DNA of 64,000 bases from Achromobacter pestifer (GTDB taxonomy: Bacteria; Pseudomonadota; Gammaproteobacteria; Burkholderiales; Burkholderiaceae_B), in assembly GCF_902859625.1 (NCBI RefSeq), contig NZ_CADIJX010000011.1:1-64000 (forward strand). The letters are read 5' to 3'. This document shows positions 35,506 through 44,391 of this stretch, piece by piece. The number at the start of each line of letters is the position of its first letter. Positions within the stretch are counted from its first letter, which is position 1. Made by a program: the position numbers and the translations under genes. A model generated the notes under the pieces. The model was not told where the DNA came from. It searched no databases and saw only the letters and a program-made list of their open reading frames with translations.

Positions 35506-36941
35506 TCTCGCTGAATCTCGTCACCCTGCTGTACCTGATCGCCTCGGTGTGCTTCATCCAGGCGCTCAAGGGCCTGTCGCATCCCACCACCTCGCGGCTG
35601 GGCAATGCTTTCGGCATGGCCGGCATGGCGATCGCCGTGCTGACCACGGCGGCGCTTATCGTCGGTCTGGCGCGCGAAGGCACGGCCACGATCGGTCTGG
35701 GCTGGGTCTTGCTGGGCTTGCTGGTGGGTGGCTCCGTCGGCACCTTGATGGCCCGCCGCGTCGAAATGACGAAGATGCCGGAGCTCGTCGCCTTCATGCA
35801 CAGCATGATCGGCCTGGCAGCCGTGGCCATCGCCGTCGCCGTCGTGGCGGAACCCCATGCCTTTGGCATCGTCGCCCCCGGATCACTGATCCCCACGGGC
35901 AACCGGTTCGAGCTCTTCATCGGCACCTTCGTGGGCGCCATCACGTTCTCGGGTTCCGTCATTGCCTTCGGCAAGTTGTCGGGCAAGTACAAGTTCCGGC
36001 TGTTCCAGGGCGCACCCGTCGTGTTTCCGGGCCAGCACATGCTGAACCTGGCGCTGGCGCTGGTCATGCTGGGCTGCGGCGTGTGGTTCATGCTGACTCA
36101 GGACTGGACGCCCTTCATCATCATGACGCTGGTCGCCTTTGTGCTGGGCGTGCTGATCATCATTCCGATCGGTGGCGCCGACATGCCGGTGGTGGTGTCC
36201 ATGCTGAACAGCTATTCGGGCTGGGCGGCAGCCGGCATCGGCTTTTCGCTGAACAATCCGATGCTGATCATCGCCGGCTCGCTGGTGGGCTCATCCGGTG
36301 CCATTCTGTCCTACATCATGTGCAAGGCGATGAATCGGTCGTTCTTCAACGTGATCCTGGGCGGCTTCGGCGGCCAGGCGGGCGGTGGCACGGATGCGGG
36401 CGCGGGGCAGCAGCGCAGCGTCAAATCAGGCAGCGCGGACGATGCCGCCTTCCTGATGACCAACGCCGAAAGCGTCACCATCGTGCCGGGCTACGGCTTG
36501 GCGGTGGCCCGCGCGCAGCATGCGCTGAAGGAACTGGCGACGAAACTCACCGAACGCGGCGTGACCGTCAAGTACGCCATCCATCCCGTCGCGGGACGCA
36601 TGCCTGGCCACATGAACGTGCTGCTGGCTGAAGCCGAGGTGCCTTACGACCAGGTCTTCGAGATGGAAGACATCAACAGCGAGTTCGCGCAAACCGATGT
36701 GGTGCTGGTGCTGGGCGCGAACGACGTGGTCAACCCCGCCGCCAAGAACGATCCAAAGTCCCCCATTGCCGGCATGCCCATCCTGGAAGCGTACAAGGCG
36801 CGCACCGTGATCGTGAACAAGCGTTCGATGGCCTCGGGCTATGCGGGCCTGGACAACGAACTGTTCTACATGGATCGCACGATGATGGTGTTCGGCGATG
36901 CGAAGAAAGTGCTGGAAGACATGGTGAAAGCGGTCGAGTAG
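35502..36941 (+). CDS. pntB: NAD(P) transhydrogenase subunit beta
   Basis: The 479-residue protein has nine to ten membrane segments in its first 290 residues and a C-terminal NADP(H)-binding domain III with IVPGYGLAVARAQ, HPVAGRMPGHMNVLLAEA, NDVVNPAA and KRSMASGYAG. It completes the proton-translocating enzyme with pntAA and pntAB. A strong hairpin follows the stop codon. Confidence 0.96.
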   Translation: MISLNLVTLLYLIASVCFIQALKGLSHPTTSRLGNAFGMAGMAIAVLTTAALIVGLAREGTATIGLGWVLLGLLVGGSVGTLMARRVEMTKMPELVAFMHSMIGLAAVAIAVAVVAEPHAFGIVAPGSLIPTGNRFELFIGTFVGAITFSGSVIAFGKLSGKYKFRLFQGAPVVFPGQHMLNLALALVMLGCGVWFMLTQDWTPFIIMTLVAFVLGVLIIIPIGGADMPVVVSMLNSYSGWAAAGIGFSLNNPMLIIAGSLVGSSGAILSYIMCKAMNRSFFNVILGGFGGQAGGGTDAGAGQQRSVKSGSADDAAFLMTNAESVTIVPGYGLAVARAQHALKELATKLTERGVTVKYAIHPVAGRMPGHMNVLLAEAEVPYDQVFEMEDINSEFAQTDVVLVLGANDVVNPAAKNDPKSPIAGMPILEAYKARTVIVNKRSMASGYAGLDNELFYMDRTMMVFGDAKKVLEDMVKAVE

Positions 36942-36953
36942 CACACGCCGTTG

Positions 36954-36981
36954 CGCGAATGCCCCTTGGGGTATTCGCGCG
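36954..36981. terminator. Hairpin between pntB and glcF
   Basis: GCGCGAAT-G-CCCC and GGGG-T-ATTCGCGC form a 13-bp stem with a TT loop. It sits between two convergent genes. No long T tract follows, so it may act with Rho or as an RNA end-stabiliser. Confidence 0.6.
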
Positions 36982-37003
36982 GTGGCGCTCCTTGCGGCTC
37001 ACC

Positions 37004-38239
37004 CTAAGCTGCTGCCGCCTTCTGCAACTGCTCGTCCACCACTTCCACCCAATGCCGCACCGGCGTGTCGGTGCCGCTTTGCAGATGGCCGATGCAGCCG
37101 ATATTGGACGACAGGATCACGTCGGGTCCGCCCGTCGCGATGGCGCCCAGCTTGCGGTCACGCAATTCCAGGGCAATCTCCGGATTCAGCACCGAATAGG
37201 CGCCCGCCGAACCACAGCACAGATGCTTGTCGGCAAACGGCAGCAATTCAAACCCCAAGTCCACCAGCAGTCGTTCCGACAGCGGCCGCAGCCCCTGCCA
37301 ATGCTGCAACGTGCAGGGTGGATGGAACGCGGCGCGAGTGCCGGCAGGCAGGCGCGCGCGCAGTTGATCGGCGTGTGGCGCCACGATCTCGGCCACATCC
37401 TTCACCAGCGCGACGATATCCGCGGCCTTCTGGGCATACGCCGGATCGTGCTTCAGATGATGCGCGTATTCCTTGACCATCGCGCCACAACCCGAGGCAT
37501 TCATGACGATGGCTTCGACGCCCCCGTCCTTGACCAGCGGCCACCACGCATCCACGTTGGCGCGCATCTGCGCCAGCGCCGCATCCTGCGCATCCAGATG
37601 AAAACTGACCGCCCCACAGCAACCGGCACCCGGCGCGAGTCGCGCGCCGATACCCACGGCATCCAGCACGCGAATGGTCGCGGCATCGATGGTGGGCATC
37701 ATGGCAGGTTGCACGCAGCCCGTCAGCATCAGCACTTGCCGCGCATGCCCGGTCACCGCAGGCAACACGCCCACTTCGCGGCGTTCGGGCACTTTGCGTT
37801 TGAGGGCTTCTGGCAAGATGCCCCGCACCGCCTGCCCCACCCGCATCGCGGGTCCGAACATCGGCGACAACATGGCCCGCCGCAGGAAATTGCGCTTTGC
37901 CTTTTCCGCCCAGGAACGCGGCACGCGCTCGTCCACGATCTTGCGGCCGATGTCGATCAGGTGGCCGTACTCGACGCCGGACGGGCACGTGGTTTCGCAA
38001 TTGCGGCAGGTCAGGCAGCGGTCCAGATGCTGTTGCGTGGACTGCGTGGGCTCGGCGCCTTCCAGTACTTGCTTGATCAGATAGATGCGGCCACGCGGAC
38101 TGTCGAGCTCGTCGCCCAAGACCTGGTAGGTCGGACAGGTTGCCGTGCAAAATCCGCAATGCACGCAACGCCGCAGAATGGCGTCGGCTTCTTTACCCAG
38201 ATCGGTATCGCGTGCCCAGGATGCCAGGTTGGTTTGCAT
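37004..38239 (-). CDS. glcF: Glycolate oxidase iron-sulfur subunit GlcF
   Basis: The 411-residue protein has two 4Fe-4S ferredoxin-type motifs at the N-terminus (CVHCGFCTATCPTY and CLTCRNCETTCPSG) and two CCG-type domains later (CCGAVSFHLD and CCGSAGAYS), the usual make-up of GlcF. With GlcD and GlcE it forms membrane-associated glycolate oxidase, which passes electrons to the respiratory chain. It is the last gene of the glcD-glcE-glcF operon, 6 bp after glcE. Confidence 0.95.
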   Translation of the reverse strand: MQTNLASWARDTDLGKEADAILRRCVHCGFCTATCPTYQVLGDELDSPRGRIYLIKQVLEGAEPTQSTQQHLDRCLTCRNCETTCPSGVEYGHLIDIGRKIVDERVPRSWAEKAKRNFLRRAMLSPMFGPAMRVGQAVRGILPEALKRKVPERREVGVLPAVTGHARQVLMLTGCVQPAMMPTIDAATIRVLDAVGIGARLAPGAGCCGAVSFHLDAQDAALAQMRANVDAWWPLVKDGGVEAIVMNASGCGAMVKEYAHHLKHDPAYAQKAADIVALVKDVAEIVAPHADQLRARLPAGTRAAFHPPCTLQHWQGLRPLSERLLVDLGFELLPFADKHLCCGSAGAYSVLNPEIALELRDRKLGAIATGGPDVILSSNIGCIGHLQSGTDTPVRHWVEVVDEQLQKAAAA

Positions 38240-38245
38240 GATGCG

Positions 38246-39352
38246 CTATAGCTCCAGGACCAGGCGTCCAGGGTTGAACAGGCCCGCCGGATCAAGCTCC
38301 TGCTTGAGCCGGCGCGTGATCGACGCAATGCCCGGCGCCAGCGGATGGAATACGCCGTCGGCCGGCGGCTTGCTGTTGCCCACCCGGAACAACGTGACAT
38401 GCCCGCCCAACCGCTCAACGGTGTCCCGTAGCTCAGCGGCATCGCGCGGCCCGGACAGCCAGCGCTGCCCGCCGCCCCATTCGATCAGGGTTTGGCCCAA
38501 CCCAAGCACGGCGGCCGTGGGTGGCAAGGCCAAACGCCACAAAGGCTGGTCTGGCGCGAAAAACTCATGGGTCTGCTCACGCAGCGCGTGCCACCAGGAG
38601 CGCGCCGCATCGGGATCCATGGGATCGCCGCCGATCACCTGGCGTGCGCTGGCAATGGCCGGCGGCGCACCTGACAGCCGCACATGCATCGCGCCTTCGG
38701 CGTGGTCCTCGCCCCCGGTCCAACTGGTGGCGGAGATGGGCAGAGGCTTGCCACGCCACAGCGCGAAGCTGGCTAGCGCCTGCGCCTGGGTGGCGGGCAG
38801 AACCAACGTCAACTCTTCCATCGGCCGCGGCACGACCTTCATGGACACTTCCAGAAGCGCGCCAAAGATGCCATGCGAGCCGGCCAACAGGCGCGACACG
38901 TCGTACCCGGCCACGTTCTTCATGACCTCTCCGCCAAACGACAGGATGCGTCCTTCCGAATCCAGCAGGCGGGTGCCCAGGACAAAGTCGCGCAAGGCGC
39001 CTGCATGCATGCGACGCGGGCCGGACAGTCCCGCCGCGACGCAGCCGCCCACCGTGGCGGAGGCCGCGAAATGCGGCGGTTCAAAAGCCAGCATCTGGCC
39101 GTTGTCGGCCAGCGCCGCTTCCAGTTCGGCCAATGGCGTGCCCGCGCGCACCGTCACCACCAGTTCCGAGGGGTGGTAGCTGACGATGCCGCGATATGGC
39201 GTCATATCCAGCAGGCAGTGGCCGTCCTGCGGCGTTACCGGACGGTAATTGCCGTAAAACGCCTTGCTGCCGCCGCCCATCACGAACAGGGGCTTATGAC
39301 CGGCACGGGCCGTCATGACCTGGTCGCACAATTCCGACAGGACAAAATCCAT
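38246..39352 (-). CDS. glcE: Glycolate oxidase FAD-binding subunit GlcE
   Basis: The 368-residue protein is a single FAD_binding_4-type domain with VTVRAGTPLAELEAALADNGQ and GGCVAAGLSGPRR. It lacks the full C-terminal FAD-oxidase domain of GlcD, as normal for GlcE. It is the middle gene of the operon; the gap to glcD is 12 bp. Confidence 0.93.
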   Translation of the reverse strand: MDFVLSELCDQVMTARAGHKPLFVMGGGSKAFYGNYRPVTPQDGHCLLDMTPYRGIVSYHPSELVVTVRAGTPLAELEAALADNGQMLAFEPPHFAASATVGGCVAAGLSGPRRMHAGALRDFVLGTRLLDSEGRILSFGGEVMKNVAGYDVSRLLAGSHGIFGALLEVSMKVVPRPMEELTLVLPATQAQALASFALWRGKPLPISATSWTGGEDHAEGAMHVRLSGAPPAIASARQVIGGDPMDPDAARSWWHALREQTHEFFAPDQPLWRLALPPTAAVLGLGQTLIEWGGGQRWLSGPRDAAELRDTVERLGGHVTLFRVGNSKPPADGVFHPLAPGIASITRRLKQELDPAGLFNPGRLVLEL

Positions 39353-39364
39353 GGGGGATGCGTC

Positions 39365-40864
39365 CTAGAAACGGGCGAGATCGGGGAAGCGCAGCTCGCC
39401 CGCATGGACGTGCATCTTGCCGTATTCGGCGCAGCGGGCCAGCGTGGGAATGACCTTTTCAGGATTCAGCAGGCACGGCGGGTCGAACGCCCGCTTGACC
39501 GCCAGGAAAGCGTCGAGTTCTTCGCGAGAGAATTGCACGCACATTTGATTTATTTTCTCCATACCCACACCGTGCTCTCCGGTCACGGTCCCTCCTACCT
39601 GCACGCACAGCTCAAGAATGGCGGCGCCGAACTTCTCGGCGCGCTCCACATCGTCCGGCTTGTTTGAATCGAACAGAATCAGCGGATGCAGATTGCCGTC
39701 GCCCGCATGGAACACGTTGGCGCAGCGCAAGCCAAACTCATCTTCCATCTGTTCGATGGCGCCCAGCACGCGCGCCAGATGGCGGCGCGGAATCGTGCCG
39801 TCCATGCAGTAGTAATCAGGCGATACGCGCCCGGCCGCCGGGAATGCATTCTTGCGGCCAGCCCAGAATTTCAGGCGTTCGGCTTCGGACGTCGATACCT
39901 GGCAGCGCGTGGAACCGGCATCCCGAAACACCGCTTCCATCCGTGCGATCTCGTGAGCCACCTCTTCGGGCGTGCCATCGGACTCGCACAACAGAATCGC
40001 TTGTGCGTCCATGTCGTAGCCGGCACGCACAAAGGGCTCGACCATGTGCGTGGCACGGCGGTCCATCATCTCAAGCCCTGCCGGGATCATGCCCGCCGCG
40101 ATCACCTGGGTCACCGCGTTGCCAGCCGCTTCCACGCTGGAGAAGCTGGCCATCACGACCTGCGCACAGGCAGGCTTGGGAATCAGCTTGACCGTGACTT
40201 CGGTGACCACGCCCAGCATGCCTTCGGATCCGATGAAAACGGACAGCAGATCCAGGCCAGGCGCGTCCGGCGCTTCAGAGCCCAATTCCACGATATCGCC
40301 GTCGATCGTGACCACGCGCACGCGCAGCACGTTATGGACGGTCAGTCCGTATTTCAGACAATGCACGCCGCCAGAATTCTCGGCCACATTGCCGCCGATG
40401 GTGCAAGCGATCTGACTGGAGGGATCGGGCGCGTAGTACAGCCCGTAAGGGGACGCGGCCTCGGAGATCGCCAGATTGCGCACGCCAGGCTGCACGATCG
40501 CCGTGGCGCTGGCCAGATCAATATGCTTGATGCGATTGAACTTCGACAGGCCCAGCAACACGCCCTGGCTGTGCGGCATGGCACCGCCCGACAGGCCGGT
40601 GCCCGCGCCACGCGCCACGATGGGAGCGTTCAAGCGCTTGCAGATGCGCAAGATGGCCTGCACTTGCTCTTCGGTTTCCGGCAACGTCACGACGGCAGGC
40701 AGCGCGCGATACAGCGACAGGCCATCGCACTCGTACGGACGAGTGTCTTCTTCGCGGAACAATACGCAGTGCGCGGGCAACGCGGCCGACAACGCCTCGA
40801 TGAGCTGCTGCAACGAATAAGGCGCCTGCACTTGTGCCAGGCCGGTTTCGACCAGTGAATTCAT
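39365..40864 (-). CDS. glcD: Glycolate oxidase subunit GlcD
   Basis: The 499-residue flavoprotein has an N-terminal FAD-binding domain (VVTLPETEEQVQAILRICK, GAGTGLSGGAMP, GGNVAENSGGVHCLKYG) and the C-terminal FAD-oxidase domain with HAGDGNLHPLILFD and GEHGVGMEKI. It oxidises glycolate to glyoxylate. It leads the glcD-E-F operon. The IclR gene upstream reads in the same direction with 131 bp between them, which is not the usual GntR-type GlcC. Confidence 0.95.
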   Translation of the reverse strand: MNSLVETGLAQVQAPYSLQQLIEALSAALPAHCVLFREEDTRPYECDGLSLYRALPAVVTLPETEEQVQAILRICKRLNAPIVARGAGTGLSGGAMPHSQGVLLGLSKFNRIKHIDLASATAIVQPGVRNLAISEAASPYGLYYAPDPSSQIACTIGGNVAENSGGVHCLKYGLTVHNVLRVRVVTIDGDIVELGSEAPDAPGLDLLSVFIGSEGMLGVVTEVTVKLIPKPACAQVVMASFSSVEAAGNAVTQVIAAGMIPAGLEMMDRRATHMVEPFVRAGYDMDAQAILLCESDGTPEEVAHEIARMEAVFRDAGSTRCQVSTSEAERLKFWAGRKNAFPAAGRVSPDYYCMDGTIPRRHLARVLGAIEQMEDEFGLRCANVFHAGDGNLHPLILFDSNKPDDVERAEKFGAAILELCVQVGGTVTGEHGVGMEKINQMCVQFSREELDAFLAVKRAFDPPCLLNPEKVIPTLARCAEYGKMHVHAGELRFPDLARF

Positions 40865-40995
40865 GAGCGCAACAATAGCGCGACCGGTCCCTTAAAACAG
40901 GCCGGGATTTACCCGCATCCAATGGACTATCCCATGGCGCACACGTAACCAGCAGTAATTCCAGACAGCGTTTGTCGTTGAAAAGCCGCAGCGGC

Positions 40996-41847
40996 CTATG
41001 CCGAGAAATCCAACAGCGCCAATTTTCTGGAAATCGCCGCGCAGGTATCGACCAACGGTTTGATATAGCTGCCGGTTCTGTCTTTGCTCATGCGAAACGC
41101 GGGAATGCTCAAACTGACGCACGCCACCGGCCTGCCCTGCTTGTCGACGATCGCGCAACCGAAGCAGAAGATATCCTTCTCATTCTCTTCGCGGTCTTCC
41201 GCATAACCCTGCTGGCGAATCCGCTCAAGTTCCTTGCGCAACGCCTGGGGCGTGCGCAACGTGGCCTCGGTGAACACCTTGAAATCCAGCGTCCGGATCA
41301 CCGCATCGCGTGCGTCCGTCGGCAACTGCGCAAGATAGGCTTTGCCGACTGAACTGGAATACATCGTGACGCGGCTGCCCAGACGCGAATTCATGCGCAC
41401 GGCCTTGGGGCTTTCCAGTTTGTCGATGTAGGTCATTTCAGACTGGTCTGGAACAGCCAGATGCACCGTTTCCTGCGTCAGCTCTTTCAGATCGAACAGG
41501 TGGTCTTTGCAGATCTGACGAATATCGGAGCTTTCCAGTGCGCGGCTTGCCAGGCTGACCAGCCGGGGCCCCAATCCGAATGACTGGCCGTTGTGTTTCG
41601 GCACAATCAATTGCTCGGCAATCAGCGCCTCGACGATGCGATAGATCGTCGGGCGTGGATATCCCAGCTTGAGGCTCAGTTCATTCACCGTCCAAGCGGT
41701 GTCGCCGCCCAGCGCGATGGCGTCAAGCACGCGCATGAACTTTGAGAAAGAGGCCGTGCCGGCAACCGGGGCTGCCGCAGGCGCGGCATCGGGGTTTTTC
41801 ACACTGCGGGCTTTCACGCTGGGGGTCTTCACACCGGGGGCTTTCAT
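40996..41847 (-). CDS. IclR-family regulator
   Basis: The 283-residue protein has an N-terminal winged helix (FSKFMRVLDAIALGGDTAWTVNELSLKLGYPRPTIYRIV, split over residues 35-72) and a C-terminal IclR effector domain with GRPVACVSLSIPAFR. It closes the operon Bug receptor-cupin-SDR-iclR and so probably controls it, with a candidate operator at 44228-44251. The N-terminal tail has four 5-residue repeats (KAPGV, KTPSV, KARSV, KNPDA). I choose the ATG at 41847; an upstream ATG at 41961 lacks family sequence. Confidence 0.9.
   Translation of the reverse strand: MKAPGVKTPSVKARSVKNPDAAPAAAPVAGTASFSKFMRVLDAIALGGDTAWTVNELSLKLGYPRPTIYRIVEALIAEQLIVPKHNGQSFGLGPRLVSLASRALESSDIRQICKDHLFDLKELTQETVHLAVPDQSEMTYIDKLESPKAVRMNSRLGSRVTMYSSSVGKAYLAQLPTDARDAVIRTLDFKVFTEATLRTPQALRKELERIRQQGYAEDREENEKDIFCFGCAIVDKQGRPVACVSLSIPAFRMSKDRTGSYIKPLVDTCAAISRKLALLDFSA
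41785..41844 (-). repeat. Four 15-bp tandem repeats in the IclR gene
   Basis: Four consecutive 15-bp units, seen on the plus strand as GGG(C/T)(T/C)TTCAC(G/A)C(T/C)GG variants, encode the four Lys-x-Pro/Arg-x-Val pentads at residues 2-21. The number of units is small and the copies are imperfect. Confidence 0.6.
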
Positions 41848-41891
41848 GAACGGATTCCGTGACAAAGCGCGCCGGCGGGCCGGAGCGCGGG

Positions 41892-42608
41892 TCAGGTTAC
41901 CATGTAGCCGCCATCCACCGGCATCACCACGCCGGTCATGAAAGCCGACGCCGGCGAGCACAGGAACATGACCGCCTGCGCCACATCGCCCGGCGTTCCC
42001 CAGCGGTTAAGCGGGGTACGTTCCAAAATGCGCGACGCGCGCGCAGGGTCCTTCTGCAACGCCTCCGTCAGCGGGGTGGCGATCCATCCCGGCGCCACCG
42101 CATTGACCCGGATCCCCGCATCGGCATAGGCGATGGCAAGCGACTTGGTCAATTGCGCCACTCCGCCTTTGCTGGCGCTGTAGGCCGGCACCAACCCACC
42201 CCCGAAAAAGCTCAGCATCGATGCCGTGTTGACGATGCATCCACTGGCACGCGCCAGTTGCGGGCGCAAGGCCTCGCACACACGCATGGTGCCGGTCAGG
42301 TTGATATCCAACACACGCTCGAACACCGGCAGTTTGAACTCCTCTTGCCGGAAGATCACGCCCGCGCAATTGACCAGGATGTCCACACGCGGCTGCGTCG
42401 CGGAAAAACGCGCGATGTCTTCCGCTTGCGTGACGTCCAGCGTCGCCACCTCCACCCCCGCCGGTGGCGCTTCCGCGGACGGCAAGCCGACCGCGATCAC
42501 GCGCGCCCCCAAGCGCGCCAACGCTTCGGCCACGCCCCGGCCCAGGCCCTGCGTGCCGCCCGTGACGACGGCGGTCTTGCCGTTGAACAACCCTGCTTGA
42601 AAGGTCAT
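41892..42608 (-). CDS. Short-chain dehydrogenase/reductase
   Basis: The 238-residue protein is a classical SDR with the cofactor motif TGGTQGLGRG at residues 17-26, NCAGV in the middle, and the catalytic Ser (TASMLSFFGGG) and YSASKGG (Tyr-x-x-x-Lys). It should be an NAD(P)-dependent alcohol/keto reductase. It lies between the cupin dioxygenase and the IclR gene in the same operon, so its substrate is probably produced by or feeds that oxygenase. The start is the ATG at 42608, 10 bp after the cupin stop codon; the ORF further upstream overlaps that gene. Confidence 0.91.
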   Translation of the reverse strand: MTFQAGLFNGKTAVVTGGTQGLGRGVAEALARLGARVIAVGLPSAEAPPAGVEVATLDVTQAEDIARFSATQPRVDILVNCAGVIFRQEEFKLPVFERVLDINLTGTMRVCEALRPQLARASGCIVNTASMLSFFGGGLVPAYSASKGGVAQLTKSLAIAYADAGIRVNAVAPGWIATPLTEALQKDPARASRILERTPLNRWGTPGDVAQAVMFLCSPASAFMTGVVMPVDGGYMVT

Positions 42609-42618
42609 GGCGCTTTCC

Positions 42619-43137
42619 TCAGCGGACGAACTGATCGACATAGTCCGAACCCAGGCCCACGCTTTCGTAGTGCTTGCGGCACATGTCCAGCTTGGTGAAC
42701 ACGTCTTCGTAGCCGGTATGGCGGCCTTCGCTGTCGCAGTAGTACATGACGCCATTGACCTGGAACATGGTGATCATTTCCTCCACATCCTCCGGCACAT
42801 ACAAGGTATGTGTTTCGCCCGGCGGCTCGAACACATAGCTGCCTTCGCGGGCGATCCAGTCGTGCTCCAGATATCGCCACGAGCCTTTGATGACGTAGCC
42901 ATGCACCGCCTGCGGATGACGGTGACAGCTCAGCACGCCCGACTTGCGCACACGCAGCAGATTCATCCAGTACCCCTGCGACACGTTCAGACAGAGCGGC
43001 CGGAACCAGACGTTCTCGGCCTGTGGCACCCAGACGCGCTCGTCATCCGGAATCACTTGCGGCACCACGATGTCGGGCAGCGCCTCCTTGGGGTTGGGGT
43101 AACGGTAAGGGGTAGGTACAGCAGTCGTTTGGCTCAT
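42619..43137 (-). CDS. Cupin of the 2,4'-dihydroxyacetophenone dioxygenase family
   Basis: The 172-residue protein is a cupin with metal ligands in SCHRHPQAVHGYV and an ETHTLYV motif, and a C-terminal MYYCDSEGRHTGYEDVF block. It resembles the 2,4'-dihydroxyacetophenone dioxygenase family, which cleaves a C-C bond of an aromatic hydroxyketone using non-haem iron. The exact substrate is not known. The start is the ATG at 43137. It is the second gene of the operon headed by the Bug receptor. Confidence 0.8.
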   Translation of the reverse strand: MSQTTAVPTPYRYPNPKEALPDIVVPQVIPDDERVWVPQAENVWFRPLCLNVSQGYWMNLLRVRKSGVLSCHRHPQAVHGYVIKGSWRYLEHDWIAREGSYVFEPPGETHTLYVPEDVEEMITMFQVNGVMYYCDSEGRHTGYEDVFTKLDMCRKHYESVGLGSDYVDQFVR

Positions 43138-43183
43138 GGTGATCCGGCGGTCAGGAGAAAGTGGCGTCACGCGGTGACGCGGC

Positions 43184-44149
43184 TTACTTGATGCTCAAGG
43201 TCTTCAGTACCTGGGCATAGTCGGCGGTTTCTGCCGCCATCTTCTTTTCAAAGGCATCGCCGTCGGCATAGACGTAGCCCAGGTTCTGGGCCTTGATCGC
43301 CGATATCAACTGCGGGTCTTGCGCCACTTTTTCAAAGACTTCCTTCAGCTTGGCCACGGTGGCGGGCGGCATGCCTTTCGGCCCGGCGATGCCACGCCAG
43401 GTGCCGTAAGACACATCCAGACCTTTCTCCTTGGCCGTTGGCACGTCAGGAAATTCAGGTACCCGCTTGTCGCTCATCAACACCAGCAGGCGCAACTTGC
43501 CCGCCCGCACGTATTCGGACGCCTCGGCGGGGCTCGTGGCCACCGCATCCAGCTGGCCGCCCAGCAGGTTCAGCAAGGCCGGGCCCGACCCCGGAAACGG
43601 AATGTGCGTGAATCGGGTATCCGACTTGACCTCGAAGGCGCTCAGCGCCACGTCATAGATGGAGCCGGTGCCCGAGGTGCCGACATTCAACGCGGCCGGC
43701 GTCTTCTTGGCGGCCGCCATGAATTCCTCAAGCGTCTTGTAGGGTGAGTTGACAGGCACCACGATCGCCGCCGGGTCCGCGTTCAATTGCACCAATGGCG
43801 TGTAGTCCTTGTAGGTGTGATCGAACAGGCCCAGCAGCGGCAGAATCACGAATTCCGCCGTCACCACGGTCAGCGTGTGCCCGTCGTTCTTGCTGTTCAA
43901 CACGTACTTCCAGCCCACCGCGCCGCCGGCGCCAGCTTTGTTCAGCACCACCATGCCTTTGGGGAAATACTGCGCCGACACCTTGGCGAAGGTGCGCGCC
44001 ACGGCATCCGTGCCGCCGCCCGGCTGGAACGGCACCACCAGCGTCACGGGCTGGTTCGGGTAGGTGTCCGCTTGCGCGTGCGCCGGCAGCGATGCCGCCA
44101 GACCGGCCACGATCAGGCTGGCTGCCATCAAACCTTGTCTCATCAACAT
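43184..44149 (-). CDS. Bug/TctC-family periplasmic solute receptor
   Basis: The 321-residue protein has a signal peptide ending in HAQA and the Bug signature LVVPFQPGGGTDAVARTF with NKAGAGGAVG. It should bind a carboxylate or aromatic acid in the periplasm. It leads the operon with the cupin, SDR and IclR genes. The start at 44149 has AAGGAGACAAGG just upstream; the ATG six bases further is a close alternative. No permease genes are adjacent. Confidence 0.9.
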   Translation of the reverse strand: MLMRQGLMAASLIVAGLAASLPAHAQADTYPNQPVTLVVPFQPGGGTDAVARTFAKVSAQYFPKGMVVLNKAGAGGAVGWKYVLNSKNDGHTLTVVTAEFVILPLLGLFDHTYKDYTPLVQLNADPAAIVVPVNSPYKTLEEFMAAAKKTPAALNVGTSGTGSIYDVALSAFEVKSDTRFTHIPFPGSGPALLNLLGGQLDAVATSPAEASEYVRAGKLRLLVLMSDKRVPEFPDVPTAKEKGLDVSYGTWRGIAGPKGMPPATVAKLKEVFEKVAQDPQLISAIKAQNLGYVYADGDAFEKKMAAETADYAQVLKTLSIK

Positions 44150-44227
44150 CCTTGTCTCCTTGGTTCTGGACGCGCTTTCTATCGAAACGCGGTCCAACTT
44201 GTTTTTCCGCAGGCGCTTTTTTAAATA

Positions 44228-44251
44228 TCCACAATGTGGACATTTGTCTAC
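44228..44251. promoter_or_regulatory. Overlapping dyads, candidate IclR operator
   Basis: TCCACAATGTGGA (44228-44240) is a perfect 5-3-5 dyad. It overlaps GTGGACATTTGTCTAC (44236-44251), a 7-2-7 dyad with one mismatch. They lie about 80-100 bp before the Bug gene start in the divergent-free upstream region, in the position expected for an operator of the operon's own IclR protein. The assignment to that protein is inference. Confidence 0.5.
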
Positions 44252-44322
44252 GAAAATTCAGAATAAAGGATTTGACGATGCGTGTCACTGGAAATTCACG
44301 CAAGCCACTTGCGATGCTGGGT

Positions 44323-44358
44323 CGAAAAAAAAGCCGACGGGCAGATTGCCGTCGGCTT
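44323..44358 (-). terminator. Terminator after the FAD-linked oxidase gene
   Basis: On the minus strand AAGCCGACGG and CCGTCGGCTT form a perfect 10-bp stem with a short loop, followed by TTTTTTTT. It ends the flavoprotein gene before the Bug promoter. Confidence 0.9.
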
Positions 44359-44391
44359 GGATGCACGGGCGGCGTGATCGCCGCACGGTGT

